37,908 nt of DNA from Actinomycetes bacterium (GCA_021781735.1 JAJXWF010000011.1:1-37908); one strand, 5' to 3'. Positions 15,137 through 25,544 are shown, counted from the stretch's first letter. Made by a program: numbers and translations. Notes: a model not told the origin generated them from the sequence alone.

Positions 15137-16711
15137 TCAGATGACAGGCATGTCGCGGCGGCGGAAGCCCACGACGGCGAGCCCGACGAGGACGACGGCG
15201 ATGAGCGACATGACGATCTCCGGGGCCCAGGACATCGGTTCGACCGGGATCCTCGGCACATGGGCGAACGGGGAGATCTTCAGCGTCCAGCTGGGAAGGC
15301 CGATGAGCGAACCGAGCTCGCCGAGGACGACGACACCGGCGAGCAGCGCCCAGCCGAGCCAGTCGACGCGAGGCAGCCAGGCGACGACCACCGCGACCGC
15401 CGCGGTCATCACCCAGATCGCCGGCAGATAGGCGAGGGCGGGCGAGGTTTCCCGCCAGAACCCCGTCGACCCGGTGAGATGGGCGCCGGCCATGGTCACG
15501 CCCAGCAGCGCCACCAGCACGGTGGCACCCACGAACCCGATGACGAGGTGCGAGGTGAGGAACCGGCGCCGGGTGACCGGGGTGGCGAGCAGGGTTTCCA
15601 TGTGACCGGTCGACTCCTCGGAGCGCACCCGCATGAGCGCCGAGACGCCGAAAGCGGTTGCACCGAACGACCCCATGCCCGCCACCAGGGTGAGGTAGAT
15701 GTCGTTGAAATTCCCCACCCCGCCGAGCTTGCGCAGGATGTCGCCGGCCGAGCCGGTCATGAAACCACCGACGGTGTTGATGATCGAGCCGAACAGCGCG
15801 CCGATCACGGTGAACGTGATGACCCATCCGACGAGTCCGGCGCGCTGCAGCCGCCAGGCGAGAGCTTCCGGGGTGCCCATCGTGCCGGTGGGGCTGCCGG
15901 CGCGGTCGGCGAGCAGGCCCGCCCCGAGGTCGCGGTGTCCCTGCAGCCAGCCGGCCACCGGCAGGCAGATGGCCAGGAACAGTACCGGAACGACCAGCGG
16001 CCAGGCCCGGTCGCCGTCGAAGTAGCGCACCTGCTGGCCCCACCCGAGCGGAGACGCCCAGCTGAGTACCCGGGCCGGGCGGTTCCACGACACGTCACCG
16101 ATGGTGCGCAGCACGAACGCGACGCCGAGCGCGCCGAAGATCCATCCGCCACAGGCCCGGTTGCTGCTCGACAGCTGCACGGCGATGGCGGTGAGCCCCG
16201 TGAACGACAGGCCGACACCCGCCTGCGCCAGGCCGAACAGCACCGAGCCGGCCACCGGCCAGCCGCCGGCGATGGACGCCGGGATCGTGACGAATCCGGA
16301 GACGAGGGAGGTGAGGACCGCGAGCAGCACGGCCGCGCCGAGCGGGGCGTGCCGCCGGACGCTGGTGGAGCCGAGCAGTTCGAACCGCCCGGACTCCTCC
16401 TCGGCGCGGGTGTGCCGGCGCACGATGGCGATGACCAGGAACGACAGCACCAGGAAGTTGAGCATCGCGACCTTGTTCGCGCCGATGCCCCCGACCGAGT
16501 CAAGGTGGTAGACGTGCCCGTAGATCGCGACCACACCGGTGCTCTCGTTCGCCGCCTGATTCGCCGCCATCAACTGCTCGGTGTTCGAGTAGAGCGTCGG
16601 CATCGCGGCGGCCGAATAGTAGGTGAGCACCCAGATGACCAGCAGCGACGCGATGATCATCACCCGGTCCCGGCGCCACGCGAGTCGGAGCAGCCCGCGC
16701 CAACCGGTCAC
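15137..16711 (-). CDS. ABC-2 type exporter permease (TnrB-like)
   Basis: This 524-residue polytopic membrane protein has about twelve hydrophobic segments arranged as two ABC-2-like halves. It resembles the permeases of the actinobacterial polyketide-antibiotic exporter group (TnrB-like, COG3559). The RRHTRAEEESGRFELLGSTSVRRHAPL stretch after the second helix and the matching RSEESTGHMETLLATPVTRRRFL in the second half are the cytoplasmic coupling segments typical of that group. It overlaps the ATP-binding gene by four bases (16708-16711) and forms the export channel with it. The substrate is unknown; such pairs often confer drug tolerance or export lipids. Confidence 0.85.
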   Translation of the reverse strand: MTGWRGLLRLAWRRDRVMIIASLLVIWVLTYYSAAAMPTLYSNTEQLMAANQAANESTGVVAIYGHVYHLDSVGGIGANKVAMLNFLVLSFLVIAIVRRHTRAEEESGRFELLGSTSVRRHAPLGAAVLLAVLTSLVSGFVTIPASIAGGWPVAGSVLFGLAQAGVGLSFTGLTAIAVQLSSSNRACGGWIFGALGVAFVLRTIGDVSWNRPARVLSWASPLGWGQQVRYFDGDRAWPLVVPVLFLAICLPVAGWLQGHRDLGAGLLADRAGSPTGTMGTPEALAWRLQRAGLVGWVITFTVIGALFGSIINTVGGFMTGSAGDILRKLGGVGNFNDIYLTLVAGMGSFGATAFGVSALMRVRSEESTGHMETLLATPVTRRRFLTSHLVIGFVGATVLVALLGVTMAGAHLTGSTGFWRETSPALAYLPAIWVMTAAVAVVVAWLPRVDWLGWALLAGVVVLGELGSLIGLPSWTLKISPFAHVPRIPVEPMSWAPEIVMSLIAVVLVGLAVVGFRRRDMPVI

Positions 16712-17613
16712 CGGGAGCCCTCCCCCTCGGGCACCTCGCGGTACTTGCTGAGGAACAGCTGCTCAAGGCTCGGCGGTTCGCTGACCAGCGAGTCGAGCCC
16801 GGCCGCGCTCAGGATGGAGATCGCCCCGTCGAGCTGGTCGGCGTCCACTGAGAAGCGGACGCGGGTGCCCTCGCGGCTGAGGCCAGTGACGCCGGGCATG
16901 GCGTCGAGTTGCGGCACCGGTGTCCGTACGACGGCGGTGACCGTGGTCGTGTGCAGCCGGCGCATCTCGCCGAGCGTCCCGGATTCGACGATGCGCCCGG
17001 CGCGGATGATGCTGATCCGGTCGGACAGTTGCTCGACCTCGGACAGGATGTGGCTCGACAGCAGGATCGTGCGCCCGTCGGCCACGATCTCGCGGGCCAC
17101 CTCGGCGAACGCGGCCTCCATGAGCGGGTCGAGCCCGGCCGTGGGCTCGTCGAGCAGGAAGAGTTCGGCCCGCGAGGCGAGCGCGGCGACCAGGGCCACC
17201 TTCTGCCGGTTGCCCTTGGAATAGCTGCGGCACTTCTTCGAGGGGTCGAGGTCGAAGCGCTCGAGCAGGGACGCCCGTCGCTGCGGGTCGAGGTCACCCC
17301 GCAACCGGGCGAGCAGGTCGATGACCTCGCCGCCGGTGAGGTTGGGCCACAGGTTGACGTCGCCGGGCACGTAGGCGATCCGGCGGTGGATGGTCTCGAT
17401 GTCGGTCCAGGGGTTCGCGCCGAACACGGCGGCCGTGCCGGAGTCGGCGTGGAGCAGGCCGAGCAGCACCCGGATCGTCGTGGTCTTCCCGGCCCCGTTG
17501 GGCCCGAGGAACCCGTGCACCTCCCCCTCGCTGACGCTGAGGTCGAGCCCGTCGAGGGCCCGGGTGGATCCGAAGGATTTGGCGAGCGCCGAGGTCTCGA
17601 TGACGGTGGTCAC
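16708..17613 (-). CDS. ABC transporter ATP-binding protein
   Basis: This 301-residue ATPase powers the adjacent permease. It has Walker A GPNGAGKTT (about 38-46), a signature region YSKGNRQKVALVAAL, Walker B LFLLDEPTAGLDP and the switch His in LSSHILSEVEQL. SYSKGNRQK departs from the classic LSGGQ but keeps the form seen in this drug-exporter branch. The C-terminal 90 residues form the domain usual for DrrA-type ATPases. The GTG start at 17613 makes a GTGA overlap with the stop of the P-type ATPase gene, so ATPase, ABC and permease genes are one coupled operon. A longer frame to 18036 lies inside the ATPase gene and is not used. Confidence 0.9.
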   Translation of the reverse strand: MTTVIETSALAKSFGSTRALDGLDLSVSEGEVHGFLGPNGAGKTTTIRVLLGLLHADSGTAAVFGANPWTDIETIHRRIAYVPGDVNLWPNLTGGEVIDLLARLRGDLDPQRRASLLERFDLDPSKKCRSYSKGNRQKVALVAALASRAELFLLDEPTAGLDPLMEAAFAEVAREIVADGRTILLSSHILSEVEQLSDRISIIRAGRIVESGTLGEMRRLHTTTVTAVVRTPVPQLDAMPGVTGLSREGTRVRFSVDADQLDGAISILSAAGLDSLVSEPPSLEQLFLSKYREVPEGEGSR

Positions 17614-20453
17614 CCGGCCGACGATACGCCGACGGGATGCCGTTCGGTCTGGGGCGCGCGGCGCCGCGCGACGGCCTTCACAAGCTCCTGAGCCCACAGC
17701 ACGATCGAGGCCATGGCCAGGCAGATCAACCACTGCGCCGGGCTGAGCGGCCGGGTTCCGAAGGCCACCTGCAGCCATGGGATCTCGACCACCGCGACCT
17801 GGAGCAGCAGGCCCGCGACCGTGGCGGCCCACAGCCACCGGTTGACCCACAGCCGACGGAACGCGCTCGAGGTGGCCGACCGGGCGCAGAACGCGTTGAC
17901 GAGCTGGGCGAACACGAGGGTCGTGAAGCCGGCGGTGCGGGCGGTGGCCACGTCGGAGCCCCCGGGCAGCAGCCCGCCGGGCAGGAACAGGTCGATCGTC
18001 GCGAGGGTGGCCGCGCCCATGAGCACCCCGACCCACCCGATCCGGATCCAGTCGCCGCGCCCGATGATGCGTTCATGACGGCCCCGCGGCGGGCGCGCCA
18101 TGACGTCGTCGATCTCCGGGTCGACTCCCATGGCCAGGGCGGGTGCCGAATCGGTGACGAGGTTGATCCACAGGATCTGGGTGGCGAGCAGGGGCAGGAT
18201 CAGCGCGCCGGCGGCGTCGCGCAGCCCGAGCGCCGGCGCGAACACGACACCGGCGAACACGGCGGTGACCTCGCCCATGTTCGACGACAGGAGATAACGC
18301 AGGAACTTGCCGATGTTGTCGAAGATCACCCGGCCCTGGCGCACGGCGGCCACGATCGTCGCGAAGTTGTCGTCGCCGAGGATCATGTCGGCGGCCTGCT
18401 TGCTCACCTCGGTGCCGGTGATGCCCATGGCCACGCCGATGTCGGCCGACTTGAGCGCGGGCGCATCGTTGACCCCGTCGCCGGTCATCGCGACGATGTG
18501 TCCGTCGGCCTGCAGCACCTCGACGATCCGCAGCTTGTGCTTCGGGGCCACCCGGGCGAACACGTCGGCCTCCCGCACCGCCCGGGCGAACCCCTCGTCG
18601 TCGAGCCGGTCGAGTTCGACGCCCGAATAGGCACGACTCCCGGGCCTGGCCACGCCCAAGTCGGACGCGATCCGGGCCGCCGTCGCCGGGTGATCACCGG
18701 TGATCATCATGGTGCGGATCCCGGCCCGGTGGGCCTCGGCGACAGCCGACTGCGCCTCGTCACGGGCCGGGTCGATGATGCCGACGGTGCCGGCCCAGGT
18801 GAGGTGCCGTTCGACGTCGGGATCGGGGTGGTCGGGCTCGCCCGGCATCGACGGATCGAGCACCCGGTAGGCCACACCGATGGTGCGGTACCCGCGTCCG
18901 GACAACTGCTCGACCGCCCGCAGGATGAGGGAGCGCCGGGCCTCATCGAGGGCGACGACGCCGTCACCGACCCGCACATGGGTGCACCGCTGGATCAGCA
19001 CGTCGGGGGCGCCCTTGGTGTGCAGCAGGTCGTGGTCGTAGCCGGCGTGCCGGCTGACCACCGACATCAGCTTGCGGTCGGAGCTGAACGGCACCTCGCC
19101 GCGACGCCGGTGACCCGCGACCGACGCCGCGACCCCCTCGAGCTTGTGCTGCGCGACGAGGAACGCGGCCTCGGTGGGGTCGCCGCGGATCTGCCAGTCG
19201 TCGTCGCCGGATCCGAGCGCCGCGTTGTTGGCGACCGCACCCCCCACCAGCACCAGCCGCGCCTCCCCGAGCACGGCGTCCCGGGGGCCGTCGACGACCT
19301 CGGCCGAGCCCTCGGTCGCGTATCCGGTCCCCGACAGGTCGACCCGACCGGAGGCGGTGACGATCGTACGCAGCGTCATCTCGTTGCGGGTGAGGGTGCC
19401 GGTCTTGTCGGAACAGATCACCGAGGCCGACCCGAGGGTCTCGACCGAGGCGAGCCGCTTCATCACCGCGTGCTGCGCGGCCATCGCCCGGACGCCGAGC
19501 GCCAACACCAGCGACAGGATCGCCACCAGCCCCTCGGGCACTGCCGCCACCGCCAGCGATACGCCCAACAGCAGGATGTCGACCGCTTGGGACGCCGTCG
19601 CCGGGCTCGTGACGAGCCACAGCACCGCCATCACCACGACGGCGATCGCGATGACGGCCAGGCCGAGGGCCTTCGAGACCCGGTTGAGCTCCAGTTGGAG
19701 CGGCGAGGGCGCCTGCCCGGCGGCCTCGAGCAGACCGGCGATCGCCCCCATCTCGGTGTCCATCCCCGTCGCCGTGACCACCGCCCGTCCGCTGCCCTCG
19801 GCGACCGCGGTGCCCTTGAACACCATCGCGGCCCGGTCGCCGGCGGGCAGTCCGGGTTCCTGGGCGGCGGGGTTCTTGACGCTGGCCGCCGACTCCCCTG
19901 TCAGTGCAGCCTCCTGGACCTTCAGCCCGGTTGCCGCGAGCAGCCGCGCGTCGGCGCCGACGGCGTCCCCCTCGGCGAGCAGCAGTAGGTCCCCGGGGAC
20001 GAGTTCCTCGCTGGGAACCTGGCGCGCCGTTCCCCCGCGCACGACGGTCGAGGTGGCCGCGGTCATCCGGGCCAGGGCGGCCACCGCCGTGTCGGCCCGG
20101 TGTTCCTCCACGAGCCCGATCAGCGCGTTGGCGACGATGATCGCCGCGATGACCACGACGTCGACGGGCACGCCGTGCGCCCCCTCGATGATCCAGACCA
20201 CCAGCGAGATCACCACGGCGACGGCCAGCAGGTAGACCAGGGGATCGCGGAACTGGGCGATCACCCGGCGCCACAGGGGCACCGGCGGCACCTCGCGGAG
20301 CACGTTGCGTCCGTGACGCCGCAGGCGGGCGCGGGCCTCCTCGCCGGTGAGTCCCTGGTCGGCATCCGAGGCCAGCGCCGCAACCACCTCGTCACCGGGC
20401 AGTGAACCGGGGTCGGAGACAGGGCCGGCGGACCCCGGGATGACCTCGTCCAT
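17610..20453 (-). CDS. Cation-transporting P-type ATPase, Ca2+ (P2A) type
   Basis: This 947-residue membrane pump has an N-terminal cation-ATPase domain and about ten transmembrane helices. It carries the actuator motif TGES (185-188), the phosphorylation motif DKTGT (Asp349) and the hinge motif GDGVNDAP. Ion-site residues known from SERCA are kept: PEGL in M4 (about 306-309), [10 protein letters not shown] in M5 and NLVTD in M6. This makes Ca2+ (or Mn2+) export the best guess. The ATG at 20453 is preceded by a weak GGGA; the longer frame overlaps the divergent fumarase gene. The gene leads an operon with the ABC exporter (GTGA overlap). Confidence 0.88.
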   Translation of the reverse strand: MDEVIPGSAGPVSDPGSLPGDEVVAALASDADQGLTGEEARARLRRHGRNVLREVPPVPLWRRVIAQFRDPLVYLLAVAVVISLVVWIIEGAHGVPVDVVVIAAIIVANALIGLVEEHRADTAVAALARMTAATSTVVRGGTARQVPSEELVPGDLLLLAEGDAVGADARLLAATGLKVQEAALTGESAASVKNPAAQEPGLPAGDRAAMVFKGTAVAEGSGRAVVTATGMDTEMGAIAGLLEAAGQAPSPLQLELNRVSKALGLAVIAIAVVVMAVLWLVTSPATASQAVDILLLGVSLAVAAVPEGLVAILSLVLALGVRAMAAQHAVMKRLASVETLGSASVICSDKTGTLTRNEMTLRTIVTASGRVDLSGTGYATEGSAEVVDGPRDAVLGEARLVLVGGAVANNAALGSGDDDWQIRGDPTEAAFLVAQHKLEGVAASVAGHRRRGEVPFSSDRKLMSVVSRHAGYDHDLLHTKGAPDVLIQRCTHVRVGDGVVALDEARRSLILRAVEQLSGRGYRTIGVAYRVLDPSMPGEPDHPDPDVERHLTWAGTVGIIDPARDEAQSAVAEAHRAGIRTMMITGDHPATAARIASDLGVARPGSRAYSGVELDRLDDEGFARAVREADVFARVAPKHKLRIVEVLQADGHIVAMTGDGVNDAPALKSADIGVAMGITGTEVSKQAADMILGDDNFATIVAAVRQGRVIFDNIGKFLRYLLSSNMGEVTAVFAGVVFAPALGLRDAAGALILPLLATQILWINLVTDSAPALAMGVDPEIDDVMARPPRGRHERIIGRGDWIRIGWVGVLMGAATLATIDLFLPGGLLPGGSDVATARTAGFTTLVFAQLVNAFCARSATSSAFRRLWVNRWLWAATVAGLLLQVAVVEIPWLQVAFGTRPLSPAQWLICLAMASIVLWAQELVKAVARRRAPQTERHPVGVSSAG

Positions 20454-20513
20454 GTCCCAGTGTCCCGCGCAGCCCGTCCACCGGGGTGGGGAGGGGCCGC
20501 CGGCGTCCCGGCG

Positions 20514-20519
20514 TACCGT
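20514..20519 (+). promoter_or_regulatory. Candidate -10 element for a leaderless fumC transcript
   Basis: TACCGT sits seven bases upstream of the fumC ATG at 20527, the spacing expected for a leaderless mRNA. The ATPase and fumarase starts are only 73 bases apart and divergent, so both promoters share this gap. Confidence 0.4.
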
Positions 20520-20526
20520 GACAGGT

Positions 20527-21936
20527 ATGCAGAACCCACCCGACTCCGTCCGCACCGAGACCGACAGCATGGGACCCATCGAGGTGGCCGCAGACCGCTA
20601 CTGGGGGGCACAGACCCAACGCAGCCTGCAGAACTTCGACATCGGACGCGACACGTTCGTATGGGGTCGCTCGATCATCTCCGCTCTGGGCGCCCTGAAA
20701 CTCGCCGCCGCCAGGGCCAACGCCCAACTCGGCCAGCTGGACCTCGCCGACGATCAGATCGCGGCCATCCAGCAGGCCGCGCGCGAGGTGGCCGACGGCG
20801 AACTCGACGACCACTTCCCGCTCGTCGTGTTCCAGACCGGGAGCGGCACCCAGAGCAACATGAACGCCAACGAGGTGATCGCCAACCGCGCGATCGAGAT
20901 CCTCGGCGGCGACATGGGCACGAAGACGCCGATCCACCCGAACGACCACGTCAACCGTGGCCAGTCGAGCAACGACACGTTCCCGACCGCGATGCACATC
21001 GCCGTGGCACGCGACCTGCACGATCGGCTGTACCCCGCCGTCGACCGGCTCCGCGACACCCTCGACGACAAGGCGACCGCCTACGCCGACGTCGTCAAGG
21101 TCGGACGCACCCACCTGCAGGACGCCACGCCGGTCACCCTGGGCCAGGAGATCAGCGGCTGGGTGGCCCAACTGGACGCCGCGCTCGACGGCGTCCACGC
21201 GGCCGAGAACGGGGTGCTTGAGCTGGCGATCGGGGGCACCGCCGTGGGCACCGGACTCAACGCGCACCCTGACTTCGGACGCCTGGCGGCCCAGCGGATC
21301 GCCCAGCTCACCGGCCTGCCGTTCCGCCGGGCCGACAACCTGTTCGCGGCCCTGTCGGCGCACGATGCGCTGGTGGCGCTCAGCGCATCGCTGCGGACCC
21401 TCGCGATGGCACTGATGAAGATCGCCAACGACGTGCGCTGGCTGGCGTCCGGACCCCGGGCCGGCATCGGCGAGATCCGCATCCCGCAGAACGAGCCCGG
21501 GTCGAGCATCATGCCGGGCAAGGTGAACCCCACCCAGAGCGAGGCGCTGACGATGGTGGCGACCCGCGTGTTCGGCAACGACGCCACGGTCGCCTTCGCC
21601 GGGTCGCAGGGCAACTTCCAGCTCAACGTCTACAAGCCGGTGATGGCGCACGCCGTGCTCGAATCGATCCGGCTGCTCGGCGACGCCTGCCGCTCGTTCA
21701 ACGACCACTGCGCCGTGGGCATCGAGCCTGATCGGCAGCGCATCGAGGAGCATCTGCGGGCCAACCTCATGCTGGTCACCGCACTGAATCGGCACATCGG
21801 CTACGACCGGGCGGCGGCGATCGCCAAGCACGCCTACGCCGCGGGCATCACGCTGCGTGCGGCCGCCGCCGACGCGGGCGTGTCGGGCGAGCAGTTCGAC
21901 GCGTGGGTGGTGCCGGCCGACATGACCCACCCGTAG
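20527..21936 (+). CDS. fumC: Class II fumarate hydratase
   Basis: This 469-residue cytoplasmic enzyme interconverts fumarate and malate in the TCA cycle. It shows the superfamily signature [11 protein letters not shown], the substrate-binding [14 protein letters not shown], the [15 protein letters not shown] segment and the catalytic-His segment [16 protein letters not shown]. Length equals normal FumC. The ATG at 20527 is chosen from the family N-terminus ([24 protein letters not shown]); upstream in-frame codons lie in the divergent ATPase gene. It needs no iron-sulfur cluster and so tolerates oxygen. Confidence 0.96.
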   Translation: MQNPPDSVRTETDSMGPIEVAADRYWGAQTQRSLQNFDIGRDTFVWGRSIISALGALKLAAARANAQLGQLDLADDQIAAIQQAAREVADGELDDHFPLVVFQTGSGTQSNMNANEVIANRAIEILGGDMGTKTPIHPNDHVNRGQSSNDTFPTAMHIAVARDLHDRLYPAVDRLRDTLDDKATAYADVVKVGRTHLQDATPVTLGQEISGWVAQLDAALDGVHAAENGVLELAIGGTAVGTGLNAHPDFGRLAAQRIAQLTGLPFRRADNLFAALSAHDALVALSASLRTLAMALMKIANDVRWLASGPRAGIGEIRIPQNEPGSSIMPGKVNPTQSEALTMVATRVFGNDATVAFAGSQGNFQLNVYKPVMAHAVLESIRLLGDACRSFNDHCAVGIEPDRQRIEEHLRANLMLVTALNRHIGYDRAAAIAKHAYAAGITLRAAAADAGVSGEQFDAWVVPADMTHP

Positions 21937-21949
21937 TCCGGGGCCGGTG

Positions 21950-22471
21950 TCAGGGCCGGCGCTGGTACATACCGAGCACGTAGCCGATCTGGCCCAGGTG
22001 CTGGGTGATGTCACCGATCACCGACACCAGCCGGGTGGCGGCGGTCACCGGTGGGTTCCACCGCTCGTCGACGATCCGGGCGTACCCGGCGTCATCGAGG
22101 GAACCCACCACGTCGAGGGTCATCGCGTGCACGGCGTCGGAATAGTCGAGCAGCAGCCCCGGCCCGTCGAGCTCGAAGGCACCCACCTCGTCGCTCGTGT
22201 GCCCGTAGCCGATCGCCTCCGGCGGATACGGCAGGGCGAACCGCTCGGCGAAGCCCTGCGCGGTGTACACCTGCTCGGCGTCGGCGACACCTGCCACGTG
22301 GTCGTCCTGCACCCGGAGGAGGTGCCAGGCCAGCCAGCCGATCGGGTTCGCGTCCGGATCCGGACGCCACAGCAGCGCGTCCCGCTCCAGGCCGCTGAGA
22401 ACCCTGGGCAGCGCTTCGTGGACGCGCCCGAAGGCGTCGGCGAGGATGCTGGTCGCGGTGGTTGGGGTCAT
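21950..22471 (-). CDS. DinB-family (DUF664-like) protein
   Basis: This 173-residue four-helix protein matches the DinB/mycothiol-transferase-like group, common in Actinomycetota. Candidate metal-binding His residues are in GWLAWHLLRVQDDH and in TQHLGQIGYV. The spacing fits the usual three-His site that binds zinc or nickel in thiol-transferase relatives. The ATG at 22471 follows GGGAG by eight bases. It is 89 bases downstream of the fucosidase gene on the same strand and could be the last gene of the fucose transcript, but nothing else links it to fucose. The exact reaction is unknown. Confidence 0.75.
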   Translation of the reverse strand: MTPTTATSILADAFGRVHEALPRVLSGLERDALLWRPDPDANPIGWLAWHLLRVQDDHVAGVADAEQVYTAQGFAERFALPYPPEAIGYGHTSDEVGAFELDGPGLLLDYSDAVHAMTLDVVGSLDDAGYARIVDERWNPPVTAATRLVSVIGDITQHLGQIGYVLGMYQRRP

Positions 22472-22560
22472 GGTCGTCTCCCGTCGGTCGGTGCCGGCGC
22501 CCACGCCCGTGGACGCCGGACTCTCGCTGTCGACCGTACTCGCGCCCCGGGACGTTCGGC

Positions 22561-23820
22561 TCAGGAGCCGAGGTCGACCCGCACCGGGCCGGGCCGATCC
22601 GCGGGCAGGTCGACGCTGAACCGGCGCCCATTCGCCCTCACGGTCGCCCGGTCGGCGTCCCCGTCGACGAACAGCCAGTCCCGCCCGTCGGCGTCCGTGA
22701 CCGCACGTACCCACGCCCCGTCGTCACCCGACACCTGCACCGATGACCGATCACCCGTCGCGACGACATCGCCCCCGGCCCGCCGCCAGTCGGCGACACC
22801 CCGCAACGCGCGCACCTGGATGTCGGGGAGGGTGCCATCGGCCCGGGGGCCGACGTTGAGCAGCAGGTGGCCGCCCCGGGACACGACGTCGACGAGGTGC
22901 CGGGCGATCCCCGCACCGCTCAGCGACACCGACTCGTCCTCGACCTGGTTGTAGCCGAACGAGAACCCGACCCCGCGGCAGTTCTCCCACCGCCCCTGCC
23001 GCTCGTTGCCGAGCCCGGACTCGTATTCGCTCGTGTAGTAGTCGCGGTGGGTGTCGCCCCACCGGTCGTTGACCACGCCCTCAGGCACCGCCCGGTAGTA
23101 GTCGGCGAACAACTCTCCGAGCCCTCCCGGCTCGAAGTCCTTGGCGCCGTCGGGCCATTCGATGTCGTTCCAGAGCACGTCGGGGCGGTAGCGCCCGATG
23201 AGATCGTGGCAGTGGCGCGATGCGTACTCGCCGTACTCCCGGTCGGTCGGGCGGGACCCGTGCACCGACGCGGAGGTCGTGTGCGGCGGGAACGGGCGCA
23301 CGTGCCAGTCGAGGCCGCCCGAGTAGTAGACGCCGGCCCGCATACCGGCCCGCCGGGCGGCCCCGACGATGTCGCCGACGAGATCGCGGCGCGGGCCGCG
23401 GGCCACGGTGTTACGGCCGTCCGTGCCGGGCGCGTCCCACAGGGCGATGCCGTCGTGATGCTTGGTCGTGGGAACCACGTGTCCGGCGCCGGCCGCCGCG
23501 AACAGCGCGCACCAGGCGTCGGGGTCGAAAAGTTCGGCCTGCCAGAGGTCGAGGAACTCGTCGTAGGGGCGCCCTCCCCAGACCTCCCGATGATGGTCGG
23601 CTGCCGGGGAGCCCTCGATCCTGATCGTGTTGTAGTACCACTCCGCGTACGGGTTGTGCGCGAACCACTGGTCGTCGGGGACCGCGCCGAGCGCCCCGAC
23701 CGGTTCGGCCCAGGCCGGCACCGAATACGCGCCCCAGTGGATGAAGATCCCGAACTTCGTCCGGTCGAACCACGCCGGCACATCGCGTTCGGAGAATGCG
23801 CCGAAGCTCTCGTATTCCAT
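22561..23820 (-). CDS. GH29 alpha-L-fucosidase
   Basis: This 419-residue retaining glycosidase releases L-fucose from fucosides. It starts with the family pattern WFDRTKFGIFIHWGAYSVPAW, contains the fucose-binding TKHHDGIALW (His121-His122) and has the likely nucleophile Asp219 in DVLWNDIEWP. No signal peptide is seen, so it acts inside the cell. The ATG at 23820 is used because AAGGAG lies eight bases upstream; in-frame ATGs further up are too close to it or precede it. It follows the sugar-acid genes after a 130-base gap with a hairpin, so it is probably part of the same regulon. Confidence 0.92.
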   Translation of the reverse strand: MEYESFGAFSERDVPAWFDRTKFGIFIHWGAYSVPAWAEPVGALGAVPDDQWFAHNPYAEWYYNTIRIEGSPAADHHREVWGGRPYDEFLDLWQAELFDPDAWCALFAAAGAGHVVPTTKHHDGIALWDAPGTDGRNTVARGPRRDLVGDIVGAARRAGMRAGVYYSGGLDWHVRPFPPHTTSASVHGSRPTDREYGEYASRHCHDLIGRYRPDVLWNDIEWPDGAKDFEPGGLGELFADYYRAVPEGVVNDRWGDTHRDYYTSEYESGLGNERQGRWENCRGVGFSFGYNQVEDESVSLSGAGIARHLVDVVSRGGHLLLNVGPRADGTLPDIQVRALRGVADWRRAGGDVVATGDRSSVQVSGDDGAWVRAVTDADGRDWLFVDGDADRATVRANGRRFSVDLPADRPGPVRVDLGS

Positions 23821-23836
23821 CACCATCACTCCTTGT

Positions 23837-23859
23837 CTCGGGGCTCGTCGCGCCCCGAG
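23837..23859 (-). other. Hairpin just upstream of the fucosidase ribosome binding site
   Basis: CTCGGGGC and GCCCCGAG form a perfect 8-bp stem with a 7-nt loop in the 130-base gap between the SDR and fucosidase genes. It ends shortly before the AAGGAG of the fucosidase gene. It may be a processing or stabilising site that sets the fucosidase level relative to the upstream genes. Confidence 0.4.
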
Positions 23860-23950
23860 TTCGGGGGCCACGACGAGCGGCGTCCGTGGTCACCCGGCGT
23901 TGCTCCGGATGGTTCACCTGCCGGCGTCCGCGCGGTGGACAACCTCGCGG

Positions 23951-24694
23951 CTACTGCCGAGGGCGAAGCCTCAGCGCGTCCATGCCGCCGTCGACCGCCA
24001 GGGAGATCCCGACGGTCGATGTGCTCGTCGGATCGGCCAGGTAGGCGATCGCACGGGCAACCTCGCCGGGCGACACGAGGCGTCCGTGTGGCTGGCGCGC
24101 CTCGAGCGCGGCACGTTCCGCGGCGGGATCCTCGGCGGCATCCAGGAGCCGACCGATCCAGGGGGTGTCGGCCGTGCCGGGCGACACGCAGTTGACCCTG
24201 ATCCCCTCCCGGACGTGGTCGGCCGCCATGGCACGGGTGAGCGCCAGCACCGCACCCTTCGTGGCCGAGTAGAGGGCCCGCTGGGGCAGTCCCGCGGTGG
24301 CGGCGATCGACGAGGTGTTGGTGATCGAGGGAGCCGGCGACTTCCGGAGGTGGGGCAGGGCGGCCCGGGCGACCCGGACCATGCCGACGACGTTGATGTT
24401 CCAGACGCGCGCCCACGCGTCGTCGTCGTCGGCTGCGACATCACCCTGGGCGCCGATGCCCGCGTTGTTGATGAGGATGTCGAGCCGGCCGAAGCGCTCG
24501 ACGACCGCCTCGACCGCGGCCTCGACGCTCGCGGTGTCGCCGACATCGCACGGGAAGAAGGCGTGCCTGTCGGTCGGGGCGGTGTCGAGCACCGCCACCT
24601 CGGCCCCCTCGGTGTGCAGAAGGTCGGCCACCGCCTCCCCGATTCCCGACGAGCCCCCGGTGACGATGGCCACCAGATCATCGAACCGTCCCAT
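23951..24694 (-). CDS. SDR dehydrogenase, probably 2-keto-3-deoxy-L-fuconate dehydrogenase
   Basis: This 247-residue classical short-chain dehydrogenase has the cofactor loop TGGSSGIGE (12-20), NNAG (76-79) and the catalytic Ser129, Tyr142 and Lys146. Asp37 after beta-2 suggests NAD rather than NADP. In the non-phosphorylating fucose route it would oxidise 2-keto-3-deoxy-L-fuconate to the 2,4-diketo acid, the substrate of the FAH-family enzyme one gene upstream. Its ATG lies one base after the FAH stop codon, and the GGAGG site is inside that gene's end. The SDR fold alone does not fix the substrate; context does. Confidence 0.82.
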   Translation of the reverse strand: MGRFDDLVAIVTGGSSGIGEAVADLLHTEGAEVAVLDTAPTDRHAFFPCDVGDTASVEAAVEAVVERFGRLDILINNAGIGAQGDVAADDDDAWARVWNINVVGMVRVARAALPHLRKSPAPSITNTSSIAATAGLPQRALYSATKGAVLALTRAMAADHVREGIRVNCVSPGTADTPWIGRLLDAAEDPAAERAALEARQPHGRLVSPGEVARAIAYLADPTSTSTVGISLAVDGGMDALRLRPRQ

Positions 24695-24695
24695 C

Positions 24696-25544
24696 TCAGA
24701 CCTCCTCGGCCACGACGCGCTGGCGCTGGGTGCCAAGCCCGTCAACGGCAAGCTCCACGACGTCACCCGGGGAGAGGTACGCAAAGCGTCCCGACAGCGC
24801 GACTCCCTGGGGCGTTCCGGTGGAGATGATGTCGCCCGCTTCGAGCCGCATGTACTGCGACAGGTCGTGGACGAGTTCGGCCGGGGAGAAGATCATGTCG
24901 GCGGTGCGGGAATCCTGCCGGGGGTCTCCGTTCACCCAGGACTGCAGCCTCCTGTCCGCAGGGTCGTACTCGTCGGCCGTGACGACGTAGGGGCCGAGCG
25001 GCAGGTAGCCCGGGACACACTTGCCCTTGCTCCACTGGCCGCCCGATCGCTCGAGTTGCCATTCACGCTCGGACAGGTCATTGGCCACCAGATATCCGCC
25101 AATGCACGCGGCCGCTTCGGCGGGATCCGCACAACGCCAGGCCGGACGGCCGATGACCAGGGCCAACTCCACCTCCCAGTCCGACCGGAGCGAGCCGCGC
25201 GGAATGACCACATCGTCGTTCGGGCCGGCGATGGTGTTGGGCGTCTTGAGGAACACGATCGGTTCCGAGGGGGGCTCGGCGCCGGACTCCGCGGCGTGCG
25301 CGGCGTAGTTCTGGCCGATGCAGATGATCGCCGACGGATGCGCGACCGGCGCGCCGATGCGCTGACCGGCCGCGTCGACCGGGGCCAGTTCGCCGGCCGC
25401 GACCCGCCCCGCGAGCAGTGCCGGACCGCCGCCGGCCCAGAAGGCGGGGTCGAAGTCCCCGACACTCGACGCGTCGTAGGTCACCCCGCCGATCTCCACC
25501 AGGGGACGCTCGCGTCCCACCTCACCCACGCGCAGCAGTCTCAT
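24696..25544 (-). CDS. FAH-family hydrolase, probably 2,4-diketo-3-deoxy-L-fuconate hydrolase
   Basis: This 282-residue metal-dependent hydrolase of the fumarylacetoacetate hydrolase superfamily would split the 2,4-diketo acid into pyruvate and L-lactate. It has an N-terminal domain of about 75 residues, then the catalytic core starting at ICIGQNYAAHAAE. The metal-site acidic residues are in SDWEVELALVIG, ANDLSERE follows, and the core ends with STGTPQGVALSG. It overlaps the aldo/keto reductase stop by ATGA (25541-25544) and has GGAGG upstream. The substrate is assigned from its place between an SDR, a dehydratase and a fucosidase. Confidence 0.83.
   Translation of the reverse strand: MRLLRVGEVGRERPLVEIGGVTYDASSVGDFDPAFWAGGGPALLAGRVAAGELAPVDAAGQRIGAPVAHPSAIICIGQNYAAHAAESGAEPPSEPIVFLKTPNTIAGPNDDVVIPRGSLRSDWEVELALVIGRPAWRCADPAEAAACIGGYLVANDLSEREWQLERSGGQWSKGKCVPGYLPLGPYVVTADEYDPADRRLQSWVNGDPRQDSRTADMIFSPAELVHDLSQYMRLEAGDIISTGTPQGVALSGRFAYLSPGDVVELAVDGLGTQRQRVVAEEV

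Noticed and set aside
17637-19988. Long plus-strand open frame antisense to the P-type ATPase
   Set aside because: The ATPase on the other strand has all catalytic motifs; this frame is His/Arg/Gly-rich noise.
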